Positions 13,230 through 23,606 of a DNA stretch of 64,000 bases are shown here, in pieces. Position 1 is the first letter of the stretch, and each line of letters starts with the position of its first letter. This DNA comes from Isoetes taiwanensis (taxonomy: Eukaryota > Streptophyta > Lycopodiopsida > Isoetales > Isoetaceae), in NCBI GenBank assembly GCA_021234155.1, contig JAJEKV010000079.1, positions 2,888,261-2,952,260 of the forward strand. Direction: 5' to 3'. The position numbers were made by a program, and so were the translations under genes. The notes under the pieces are model-generated. The model was given only the letters and a program-made list of their open reading frames with translations. It had not been told where the DNA came from and did no database searches.

Positions 13230-14279
13230 TGATCTTGTTTTAAGCTTGGTTCGTGTGATATCCAAGCCTAAAAAATTTGTGGAATTCCCATCTTGTTATT
13301 TTGTGAATCTTGGTAATACAATTTGACTCTCAACTTGTACAAACAGTGTTTCACCGAATGTCGATGTTTGCTTGTATATGTTTTCTTCTCGAACATTGTG
13401 TCATCCAAACATTTTTACAAGACAATTTATACCATCGCTTATAGTTTAGACTTCCAAACATTTTTACAAGACAATTTTTAGACTATGTAGAGTTGGCCAC
13501 TATAATGGAGTATTCTCATTACAATTGGTTAATAGATTACATATGATTTTGTAGAATGCAATCTGATTATGTATACTATGCCTTAATTCCCCAAACTGTA
13601 TAAAAATTGTATAAGGCATAATACATATAATTTGTGGTTAGTCTTAGAGTCATTATTTGGGGTGTTCTAAATTTTTTTTGGACCATTGAATGCAAGCATA
13701 TTGCACAACATATCCACCTCATCAAATTTTGGCCCTTAAATGCAAGTCAAGATAGGGTCAAATCCATCCTATTTGACTTACCCTTTAGAACCATTCCATG
13801 GTTATATATCCTAGAACCATAATTTGGATCACAAGCAGTAGCCACCACATAAATTACACTGAGCCTCGGGAGTGGAACCCAGTATAAAATCCCAAATCCC
13901 ATGTTTATCCAAGCATAGCAGGCATCCCACAAAAGGGATGCGTGCTATGCCCAAGGACCGAAGCCCCCTAAGATATCAAACAACGTAGTCCTATTTATCA
14001 AGCATCAATAAAAAGTGACCTCATAATCGTTCCTAACCAATTTCAGTTTAATCATAATTATTAACAAACCATTTCCCACAACCAGCATAATCACAATTAT
14101 ACATTAACTCAAAACAACCTTTACAATGTTGAAGGACACTCAACCAGGTGAACGAAGTTGAGCTCCCCAACACCAAGGTGCTCCTGCAAGCACTACAACA
14201 CAAATCCAGATCAACCTCCATGAACTTCATATATAAATAACAAACTAACAAAACATAAACACCAAAACATGTAATAGAA
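13230..14279. other. Intergenic spacer with one strong stem-loop
   Basis: This is AT-rich 3' flank of the LEA gene, with no supported ORF. At 13913-13950 there is a hairpin with 16-bp arms (13913-13928 and 13935-13950, one mismatch, six-base loop). It is compact enough to fold in a transcript, but I see no gene to attach it to. Confidence 0.5.
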
Positions 14280-15668
14280 CTAGTTCATAGTCGAGCCACT
14301 TTGCGCATGTCTTATCACCGCATCTAATTGCCGTATCTCCTGCACAAGTAATGCCCTTGTAAGGCTCATATGAGAACGCAATATGTGCAATTCAAAAACA
14401 GGCACACCCAAGTGCTCCCACTCCACAACAGATATAGCACTGTCAATGGACATATAGAATGCTCTAAGCTGCCGCCTAAGCACATGCAGTGATGCCGCAA
14501 TCCTATGCGCCTCAGTCCCAACCTGAATAACGATATTAACAAACTCCTGAGCGGAGAATGCTGCCTTTGGTTCAGCTGAATACACAACAGGGTTAGGATG
14601 GGATGCATCTATGGTAGATGAAATGAAAGACTCAGGCAAGGACACAACAGGCTCGTCTACACCAACAACTGGTTCCGGATCAGTCTTCATGACTCCTGCA
14701 ACTATATACAACAGACAAAAGCATGAAAACAAAGAAACTGAACTGTACAACCAACACGCAAGCAAGTTCATCAGCCAACAACCATGGTACGATCACCCTT
14801 GTGCACAGGGATATAATCTACGCCAGGCTCAAGTATCACGATATCAGGGCTATTTGCATTATAAGAAGCATCATCTATATCCTCAAAATTATTGTCTTCC
14901 TCATCAGCAAGAATAGCATCATCCCAATAATACCTGCGCCTAGGCCCATTCCTCTCCACAGGCACAAAGCCTGCTGGCAAACCAAATAGAATCATCCTCA
15001 TGTCGGATGGCATGCAGTGACTAGGGTTCAACATCACTCTCCAGGCAGCCCAAACACGATGCTCATTGATATGAGCCGTCTTTGAAGGGATGATCCAGGA
15101 ACTAGATAAGGTAAATTTTTCAGATCGAATCATCCTAGCTAAGGTATACAATAGACTAGCAGTCAACGTACGATTCCCATGGTAATTCACAAAATGTGCA
15201 GCTCGATTCAAGAGGTTCTTATTGTCAAGCACAACAAGGTTCTTGGTATCACCAGCTCCCCATCTCAAATAGAGATCTTTTTCTTTCTCAATAGCAGCTC
15301 CACTCACATTATGGAGATGACAAACATAATGGACTTTTCCCAACATCCTTCATGCAACACCCAATCATGCCTTCAAAACAATGAAGGTGACTGTTTTTAA
15401 GGGCTTTGCATACCAAAATCACACCCCGTGGCTTTGAAACCCAATTGAAATCCTTTTTTATAGCATCATTCATGGCCTTGGGGCTCTTGAACCGAGCTCT
15501 AAAAACAGCCTGGCAATGCAAGTGATCAACACTTGCACCACGCTCCATGGCCACAGCTCCAGCCAAACACTTTCAATTGCAAAAGCCAACAAGAACATCA
15601 TAAAAACTCGTGGGCACATCTTGCCCAGACAAACCCAAGGTGACACTGACATCTATGGCACTCCAATC
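14280..15668 (-). pseudogene. Replitron-like HUH endonuclease (Rep) gene, inactivated
   Basis: Two exons are apparent on the minus strand: 15668 down to about 14791, and 14695 to 14280 (stop TAG at 14280-14282). The product reads DVSVTLGLSGQDVPTSFYDVL..., then LAGAVAMERGASVDHLHCQAVF, in which HLH (about 15516-15524) fits the HUH metal-binding motif. It continues with FEGMIGCCMKDVGK and RWGAGDTKNLVVLDNKNLL. This layout resembles Rep proteins of eukaryotic Replitron elements known from green algae, recalled from memory and not searched. HUH enzymes nick single-stranded DNA through a tyrosine. Here the position where I expect a Tyr before CMKD reads Cys (TGT at 15357-15359). There is also an in-frame TGA before KCLAG and a one-base frameshift near 15340, so the copy is dead. 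The last exon encodes about 140 residues with no motif I recognise. Upstream sequence to about 16070 may hold a further exon but has several stops. Confidence 0.55.
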
Positions 15669-16385
15669 CTAACCAAGAGAACAACCAGCAGCATGTCCCC
15701 CAGTCTGAGGCTCTCCGAAAGAGGAGCCGATTTTCAAAGAACTCAAAGAAGGAGACACAGACCAAGGAACACCCTTCCCGTTCCTCGCTGTTCTCTTCAA
15801 AGACATCACAAACAAAATAAAAGCAGCAAACCCGGCTTACTTGTGACAAAAATCTGCTAACATAAAACTGGAGATGGCCTTCCGAATAACCAAGACGACC
15901 CCTCCTTATTATGTGGCCCAAAACAGAAACAATGATACACATACCCGGCACCGCCATCGCCATTTGCACCATGCCCATCTCCAGACTACGTGAGAACTCC
16001 CAGTTCCGACTACAACACAAATGCCAGCTCTCGATTCCCATATTTCGAATCCATAGTGCCACCGTCATTTCCTACCATATTTTCATACGAATACCCATAC
16101 TAGCCATTGAAAATCTTAGGTTATAAAAATACCATTTGTAATTTCGGCCACATAATCATGATAAACAATTTTGTAGTGTGTTTATCATTTGCATTACAAT
16201 TTATTTCAAATCAACAAGGAGCATAAAAAATTGTCGAGTATGTGCCAGTGAAAACACAAATCAACAATAGCTTCATGGTGCACTTATAAAGGTAAGGTGT
16301 AGTTGAGCCCATATTTAGAGTTGCCCATGTTGTTTACTATGCCGTTATGATTGAGGTCAATTGATTTCCTCTACATAAGAGGAAA

Positions 16386-16518
16386 TGAAAAATTATATGA
16401 GATGGTAACATATATTCAGCAAATGGTTAATAACACGCCTCATGTGTTAATTGAGCAACTGGAAAATTATAAGAGAAGGTAACATATATTCAACAAATGG
16501 TTAATAACACGCCTCATG
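16386..16518. repeat. Direct repeat, about 57 bp, spaced about 75 bp apart
   Basis: 16386-16444 and 16462-16518 share a common core (GGTAACATATATTCA, then AAATGGTTAATAACACG, then CCTCATG) with few differences. Likely a local duplication. Confidence 0.8.
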
Positions 16519-16661
16519 CATTTAAAGACATTTAAAAGAGGACATAGACAATAATGTTTGAAACATGTTCAAGCTCAAGTGTGAACCGTTGAAGAAAGTT
16601 CCTTATCAGACTCTTGTATGTAAAGGGAGAGTCCTTTTTTTTTGCTTATCATTACTAGAAG

Positions 16662-16746
16662 AGTACTGATAACTAGTTATCAGTACTGGAGGATTACTGA
16701 TATTATCATTACTCCTCCAGTACTGATAACTAATTATTTGTACTGG
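16662..16746. repeat. Cluster of overlapping palindromes
   Basis: 16662-16687 is a perfect 26-bp palindrome. 16717-16746 is a 30-bp near-palindrome of the same AGTACTGATAACTA theme. A perfect 10-bp stem (16684-16693 with 16713-16722) links them. The motif therefore occurs as nested inverted copies that could form a cruciform or alternative hairpins. Confidence 0.8.
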
Positions 16747-17129
16747 TTCAATATCAGGACAATTAATACTTGAAGAATGTAAATTTATATTGAAACTAAG
16801 ATTGGCACAAGATTTCACTTAACCAACATTCGCAATTTAAAACATGTAATTAGTATCAACATGTAATCAGTATCAACTATGTACAATTTAAAATCTGTAT
16901 CAGCTTCAATCCATAGGCCTAACAGCTAAAATTATTAATGTTGCAACCTATTAAAAGTAGAGGTCTTTTGGCATCAACATGCTGCAACATTTATAAAACA
17001 TTGGCTGCACATTGAGCTGCATCTTCGCCAAAATTCAGCACACTATGGGCTTTTCCAGAACAATTTTCAACCACTGGAATTTGAGGAATGATTGTTGCAT
17101 TATTCTCCGTAGAACCATTGTTTACCTTA

Positions 17130-19455
17130 TCAGCATTTACTTTTGAAGACGTGTCCACTACTGCAGCTGCTAAATTGATTACATTTGGAGGTGGTAGTAC
17201 TGTTTCCTTGGTTTCGAGGTGCTACAATACTGTTTCCTTGGTCAAATGCAACAGTGTCATCTTGAGTAATCGTAGCAGTATTCTTTTGGTGAACCTCTAT
17301 GCATAATTATAAGAAAAGAATCCCAAACCAATAATATACTATAACATACCTTCTTCTTCACAACCTCCTCATCCAGTTGCCTCATCTTCTTTAAAGACTC
17401 TTCGTAACTTTTAGTTCTTCCACCAAGAACTAGAGCTTGCTGCATACCTCTCATTTGAACATCTCTTCTATCATATTTTTTTAAGGTCTCTGTTCTGCTA
17501 TGTCTTTTCAAGCCCTTTAAGTATTCATGTGGAATTCCCATGATACAGCCACAAGAAATCCTATAATGACGCAAATCATTATCTATTACTGGAAAACCTA
17601 TAAAAAAAAGCAAAAGTCAGTAAAAAATATGTCCAAGAGTAGTAAGAAAAAAAAGGACACTACAAAATACCTGAAATCTTTGTACAAACATTTCTAAGCA
17701 GCCCAAGATTATGAATTATAAGATTTCTCCGTTGGTACCATCCATAATCACTGGCAGGTTGATTGATAATAGCATGAAATAAGTGTCGTTTGTCAACATC
17801 CTCATCATCTTTAAATGGAGGTAACTTCTTGTAATATTCAACAAATGTTTCGTACAAATCCTTGTTAATAAACTCATACACCTTCACTGGATTTCTTTTC
17901 GTGGCTTCATCACAATGGTCCAAATTAGGGTGGTGAGCCTTGCTTGCGCATTGGAGGAATCTGTAGATATCAAGAACACTATCAAAAGAATTACTTGGCC
18001 ACCAAAAAAGAAAAAACACAAAATGCTTACTCAATGTAATGGCCATGAGCATCCTCAAGAAATTTAAAGTCATTGTACATTAATTTCCATGACTCTTCAC
18101 GAACTCGAATGAAGAAATTTATTGCACAATACAGTTGAACTTGTTTTGAAAGTCCTTTACCATAATTTGGCGCAAAATGCATGACATTTAGAAACTTCAT
18201 AACTATCTCATTTGTGAGTTTTTTCTCCGCATGAGGCCTTGACACATTTTTTTGCTTGTAATATAGACATCTTGCTGCCTGCCAACCATGCCTCTTTGCA
18301 TAAAAAATCAGAAAATAGAAAATCTTGTAAGATAGTAGACTTATCAAGTTCAATGATAATCTACTGCTAATCAACTAGAACTGATAATTTATTACAAACT
18401 TAATTATTAATCAACTACAAAGAAGATAATATAACTACTAAATGAATGATATCTACGTATAAAAATACTCACTTAAAAAGTGGGTGTTTTTTAATATGAA
18501 CTGCCTCCTCAATTATTCCCGTTCTGTTCATTCGGGCCTCCCTTGCTTCATTTATTAGGGTGGCCAAAGCTAAACCACATTGTTTTCACTGCTGCATCTA
18601 ACAAAAACAATAAATAAACTGTTAAATGTAGGGAAAAACTATAATATACCCCTAACTTTTTGCAAAATTCACAACATACCCCTAACTTTTTGCGAATTTT
18701 GTGAATTTTTAGAAAGTTAGGGGTATACTGTGAATTTTGCAAAAAGTTAGGGGTATTTTGTAGTTTTCCCCTTAAATGTATAACTAAGGAATTCATTTTT
18801 ATTTATTTATGCATACCAGAGTATAGAGAACCATCTTCTTTTCGCACTTGCTGAATAAAGAACTTGATTTCACGACCAAGTTGTTGATACCTATCAGGAC
18901 CCATATCTTGCAATTTTTCTTCCACATTTATGATGCCAAGCTTGCTGGCATACTGTTTTCTACATGCATAAAACCTGCACAAGTTATTTAAAAAAAAGTT
19001 AAAATCCTAAATATCAATATAAAAAAAACTAGCTCATAACCTCACCTTTCCTCCACAGATATTGTAGATCTTACAGTATTCTTGTTCACATTTCACACAA
19101 CTTCCATTGCATTTATTCAAGCTCAACAAACTAAAACAAAAAGAAAGAGAGGATTCAATCATATGCATCATTAAACTAAAACAATCAAATCAGAATTACC
19201 TGCTGATGCTTCTTCCCTTTTTTGGTCACATTTGTTTCAAGTTGTTTATGAAGGCTGTATAAATCACAAAACAAAACAATCATTTTCGTCCTAAAAACAC
19301 TAAAACGACCAAAGTAATATAAAGACTTACCTTCTTTCGCTTGAGAAGGAAGTTAGATTGCTTGCAGATGGCATGATATTTTCGTCCATTCTAGGTAGAA
19401 CAAGATCATTTCTTGAAATCTCAACTACTGGATCATTAAGGAATGTAGACGGCAT
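17130..19455 (-). CDS. Crypton-type tyrosine recombinase, multi-exon, about 470 aa
   Basis: Eight minus-strand exons splice into one open frame: 19455-19331, 19121-19041, 18974-18817, 18569-18473, 18291-18031, 17960-17671, 17597-17350, 17282-17130. From exon 3 on, every junction keeps phase at plausible GT-AG sites. The weakest splice is after exon 2, which needs a GTTATG donor; the nearby GTGAGG donor breaks frame. Exon 2 encodes a Cys cluster (CNGSC-VKCEQEYC). Exon 3 reads FFIQQVRKEDGSLY, like the N-terminal region of Crypton/ZMYM/QRICH1 proteins. Exon 5 has NFFIRVREESWKLMYNDF with the expected first catalytic Arg. Exon 7 has DLRHYRIS, then LKRHSRTETLKKYDR, giving Arg, His and the nucleophilic Tyr. 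Such enzymes cut and rejoin DNA through a 3'-phosphotyrosine. An upstream ATG at 19566 is in frame but followed by TGA at codon 15, so I start at 19455. Two copies of DPVV-(D/E)-ISRN lie around the start. It may be an active transposase or a domesticated gene. Confidence 0.65.
18631..18771. mobile_element. 141-bp MITE in recombinase intron 3, 9-bp target duplication
   Basis: The element starts GGGAAAAACTA and ends TAGTTTTCCCC, with inverted repeats of about 45 bp that carry ACCCCTAACTTTTTGC motifs. It is flanked by identical TTAAATGTA at 18622-18630 and 18772-18780. A 9-bp duplication is typical of Mutator-like (MULE) elements. It lies wholly inside the intron between exons ending at 18817 and starting at 18569, so it does not interrupt the frame. 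Confidence 0.85.
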
Positions 19456-19564
19456 GACATTTTCGTTATTTCTAGCTAGAGCACCAGCATTTCTAGAAAT
19501 ATCAACTACTGGATCTACAACTCAATCTTCAAAGCCAAGACTGAAGGATGGATGCTCTAAATCC

Positions 19565-19699
19565 ATGCCATGGCCCGTAGCAACGCTGCTGTTGCTCTTG
19601 CTGGCCGTCGCCATTGGCCCTTTACATCATGCCTCGGCTGCTCGACTGGCCATCGCCACTGTTCTGCCGTCCTCCAAAACCTCGAAACCTAACAAGTGA
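19565..19699 (+). CDS. Possible 44-aa secreted peptide, antisense to recombinase 5' end
   Basis: The ATG at 19565 opens a 44-codon frame. It begins MPWPVATLLLLLLAVAIG, a strong hydrophobic signal-peptide-like segment, then HHASAARLA as a plausible cleavage region, and ends SSKTSKPNK. The start region overlaps the upstream ATG (19566) of the recombinase on the other strand, so the two would be divergently overlapping. I recognise no peptide family. It may be a chance ORF in a GC-rich patch. Confidence 0.25.
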   Translation: MPWPVATLLLLLLAVAIGPLHHASAARLAIATVLPSSKTSKPNK

Positions 19700-19797
19700 A
19701 AAACGACGAATGTCGACCAAAGAGAAAAACAAAATGACAAATTTTAACGCGGATAAGCCCGATAAGGCGGTTATCTGTCGTTGCTTTTGATATCACT

Positions 19798-19918
19798 TTT
19801 GATAACTGCCTCGGCGGCCTCGGCAGTTATCAAACACGTATAGACTCGACGCTAACAGGCCTCGTCTGACGTGTCCAAAATGCGTGGCCTCCGACATACA
19901 ACCTCGACCACGCATTTT
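19798..19918. promoter_or_regulatory. Two strong stem-loops upstream of the recombinase gene
   Basis: Stem 1 pairs 19798-19810 with 19822-19834 (13 bp, perfect, GC-rich 11-base loop). Stem 2 pairs 19877-19887 with 19908-19918 (11 bp, perfect). Both are in a short CpG-rich patch 5' of the minus-strand recombinase. They could be transposon terminal structure or regulatory; the sequence does not say which. Confidence 0.4.
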
Positions 19919-21429
19919 TGGTGATCAGCCTTAGCTAGACCTTGATGTGTCTTCATTTCCAAATTCATCTTCACATATTAAACAAGTTGCACCTTATAAT
20001 ACCCCATTCATCAGATCCATTGATCCTACCACCCAAAATGTATATTACTGCTTGCGGATGCCTCTTGTTTCAGCTGCCTTGATTGTTGGATTTATCAATC
20101 CTATGGCCCAGAATATATGTTGTGGCTTTTGGACGCCTCTCGTTGTGATTATGGTCATCGATGATTAACGGCACCTACGATTTTGAAATATGAAATAGGG
20201 GTGTGCCTAAGTTTTAGAATACGAAACATAAAGACCCGAGCAAAGTAATTCAATATCTTAAAAAGATTGATTTGACCAATATCCCGAAAAGCATTCGGTT
20301 GTTTGAGGGGTATGATTTATGGTTTTAGCTATGGTCATTTATGCATCCAAATCAAATCCCCTTGGAACCTTTGATGGTCCTAATAGCTTTGCCATATTAT
20401 GTTTTGGCGAATTATGCCAATAATAAATATATAGCATCCATTAAACTTGTACAAAATTCATGATAAAAGCAAAGGCTATAGATTTGTATGATCTGGAAGG
20501 AGTCAAAAGGAACAATTTCTGGGTGGTTTTGCTAATCAAACTTTGGAACACCGATCTAGGCGACAAGAGATCCTTTCCAAGTGCTTTTTATTTTCTTATA
20601 AACATTTTTTATTAAGGTTTTTGGATATCAGAATTGAGTACACCGTATATCTTATTTTAAAAAAATTTTGGAGCTAGAAGCCAAAGTTTTGAGGCACAGG
20701 CAATTGCAACAGGTCCTGAATATTGACCCCAATATATAGTCCACAGGTGAAAACGTTATTTGATAAGTCCACATATAGTTTTTTGCGAGAACAACATTCA
20801 CCTGGGTGACTGAGATAAAATCTGATGCATGGCCGAGCGATGACTGCGAGGAAAAGAATCATATTTAATTCTCTGTCCAGTTATTTTGATGCCCTGCTTC
20901 TTACAACCATTTCCATACTTTTAGTGTATTCTAACTACTTGTGTTTAGTCAGTTTCCATCAAGCTTTTAAGCTTAAACAACAGATAAGTATCTCGTGCTT
21001 GTAGTTGAAACAGATTCTATTTTTCCTCGGGATATGCAGGGACTGATTTGCAAAATTAACAAATCAACAATTGGTCCAATCCCACTTAGCTACTCTGCAT
21101 CTTTGTAAGTGTTACTATTAGCATAGGCTTGATATTTGTCTTAGTTATATATTTCCTTTTAACACGTTGTCCTTTTACCATAGGAAGAGCATAATACGAA
21201 GCATGCTGCGAAAAAAATCCAGAGCATCGGCCCACGGTGAATAATTTCCCTTTGATGGCATTTACTTTGTTAATTGAGCTGTCTGATTCTATTTTATCAA
21301 TAGGCAGCAGAACTATTAAGGCATCACGTCTTGCAACCTTATATAGCTCGGTGCCGCATGTAAGCTGGCTTGAGTTCAGAGCGAAGATTTTCAAATGTCC
21401 TTCTCAGGCAATGCAGTGTCGATATAATT

Positions 21430-21516
21430 GGTGTTTTCCTTCGTTTCACCGAATAGAAGGAAAACGAAGTGAAGGAAAACGAAGTTCTAGAACTACGGAG
21501 GTAGTTATTATGTAGT
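21430..21516. repeat. Foldback (MITE-like) repeat, copy 1
   Basis: Contains TTTTCCTTC and its inverse GAAGGAAAA around CGTTTCACCGAATA, then TTCTAGAACTACGGAGG and a TAGTTATTATGTAG end. It is nearly identical to 23531-23606 except for a 15-bp internal duplication (GTGAAGGAAAACGAA). Confidence 0.75.
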
Positions 21517-21518
21517 TA

Positions 21519-21625
21519 TTTTGTCCTTTTCCCTTCTTGCTCCCTATTTAAGTTCTTTCTCCTCCCTTTTCTTCCTTATCAGCTCTCTCGTTGCATCTCC
21601 CTTTCGTCTTCCTAGTGTTGGGCCT
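21519..21625 (+). repeat. 105-bp block with TATA-like box, duplicated at 28.2 kb
   Basis: 21519-21625 and 28209-28315 are almost identical: TTTTGTCCTTTTCCC, then CTCCCTATTTAAG (TATA-like), then a pyrimidine-rich stretch ending CTAGTGTTGGGCC. The TATA-like box followed by a CT-rich leader looks like a promoter plus 5' UTR carried by a repeated element. Downstream sequences differ. Confidence 0.7.
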
Positions 21626-22904
21626 ACTCTCATATCCGTTCTTTTTCATCATTCTTTGTCTTGTTCATTCACTCGGTGGAGCCATTCCTTTGCCTATACT
21701 CCTTCAGGGCAGGGGCTGACAGCCTTAGGGCTTATTAAAAGAACAATAAGCCTTCAGATTTCATGTAAAACAGAGGTGGAAACCTACTCGAGATTTTGGT
21801 AGCGGTTGGGAGCGATTCAAGCCTCTCTAAAATCGGCGGTATTTTCCAATGTTTTTCATGTCTGCGCAACTCAGAACAGGGGAGTTCTTGGTGCCATTCC
21901 AGATAAGTAGTCATGTTGTTCTGTTTTTTATGAGAATGAAATGCTCAAATTCGTTTTGGTACTTACAGTGTTGACATAGTTTTTTCTTGGTGTGCTTAAT
22001 TTGTGAGCCTGCGGTTGCTCTGGAGAAACGGGTTTGTGAGTTGGACAAGATCTTAAGACGTGGTATGGATTTCAATTTGGTTGAAGGAGTTGTGACCTTG
22101 CTATAATTTGTAAATAACTGAAACGAATGACTGTAGTACCACAAATTCAGTTTCGTCACTCCGTTTCCATCTGTGATTCCCTATTTAGAGCCAACAAAAC
22201 ATGTTCGCCATCGTCATAGAGGACGCTTCCAGCCAAGGAAATAGTAGAAAATATAAACAAAGTAAATTATAAACATGCTTCACCCTGTTTCCTTCTTTAT
22301 GCTTGCCTTTTTTAAGTAGAAGTGAAATGGTTTTCTATTTTATTGGGTCCAGAATGAAGTCGGCAGCCTTGTTGGGTTTCTCTTTTTGCTTCTTCATGGT
22401 CTTTCTATGGCATGCCAACTGATTTGCTCCCCTCCCATTAGCATCTGCATCCACCACCAGCAGCAAGTAGAGCAGTTTTTGATGACATTAATAAGTGGTT
22501 ATCTTTATGACCTGCAAAGAACAGAGCTTCAACATACAAAATAATGGCTATGATTGTCATCTATTGGACCAGTTATGAACCTTTTGTTGCGATTCCTTAC
22601 CTATGTCTTGTAGATGATCTGACCGGCAGGAATCGGGCTGCACAAGACACAAATATGCATGGGCAGATGATTGCAAGAAACGCTTTCTTGAAAGGTTCCT
22701 CAGCAAGCCAGACTTCCAGAAATAGTTCACTAAAGAGCTGTAAATATTCGTTGTTTTGTTGCCAGAATATGCAAGCAAGATGCGTCAGAAAACCATATTG
22801 ACCTCACCACTTTTCCTGACGTAGCTTTGATCTGGTTATGAGAACTGCTATAAGAACTATCTGCTAGATCACTAGTCTACTTATTCTTTCTGCCTGAGAT
22901 TTCC

Positions 22905-23050
22905 ATGCCGTTTATTGTTGCCTGGCCTTGCCGTTTCTTGCCCTATTGCCTGGCCTTGCCTAGTCTAGCCTTGGCCGCTTCTTGCCCTGTTGCTTGGCCT
23001 TGCCTGTTTTCTAGCCTTGTTAGCACTTTGCCTTGCTGGCATGCCCTGTT
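22905..23050. repeat. Degenerate CCTTGCC minisatellite
   Basis: Irregular repeats of TTGCCTGGCCTTGCC-type words over about 145 bp. No coding meaning. Confidence 0.7.
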
Positions 23051-23492
23051 GTTTAAGGTTAGTTATCATACAACAATGAGGTATACTTAATACACTAAAT
23101 AGAAAAAATGAGACTTTTACTTAATTTTAAGTGTTAATATTATAGTATAGTATTTGTTACGAGGTTCATTGTTGGCTTCTGACGAGTATGGTTGCTTGAA
23201 GTGCTAAGTTAAAAGCGCAATGGTTTATTTCGACCTTACCTAGAAGCCTCTCAACCATGACCCTACACTACAACAAACATTTATGCTTTTATTTTCCACT
23301 TTCTTCTTCGATCACTATATGTCTCATGCCATAGAATATTGTTTTCTTTTAGATTTTAAACTTGGATAGCATGTGATCTCTTAGTAAAGTTATTTTATTT
23401 CACTCAACTCTTAGATTTTTTCCAGCTTGTGATTGTTCTTACTCTTGGCCCTTGTTAAGCAGTTTACTTTGCTCCCCTCTGCCTCTTTTTCA

Positions 23493-23606
23493 GCATGCTT
23501 GTCCTTGTCTATCCGTAGTAGTTCTAGAATTGGTGTTTTCCTTCGTTTCACCGAATAGAAGGAAAACGAAGTTCTAGAACTACGGAGGTAGTTATTATGT
23601 AGTTAC
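23493..23606. repeat. Foldback repeat, copy 2, with flanking segment also at 28.9 kb
   Basis: 23493-23530 (AGCATGCTTGTCC... to TTCTAGAA) is the same as 28908-28945. 23531-23606 matches 21430-21516. The CCGTAGT..TTCTAGAA left side and TTCTAGAACTACGG right side form terminal inverted repeats around an inner 9-bp stem, so the whole is a small foldback element. Confidence 0.7.

Larger units (their letters stand above)
15669..17129. other. Spacer between HUH relic and recombinase gene, with repeats
   Basis: No intact gene. 15700-16070 may be a decayed first exon of the HUH gene on the minus strand, with several stops. The stretch 16386-16750 holds a 57-bp direct repeat and a palindrome cluster, listed separately. 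Confidence 0.45.

Noticed and set aside
19200-19254. 55-bp extra exon of the recombinase (KKGKKH)
   Set aside because: Has splice-like ends and an open frame, but including it breaks phase with the following Cys-cluster exon; kept only as an alternative.
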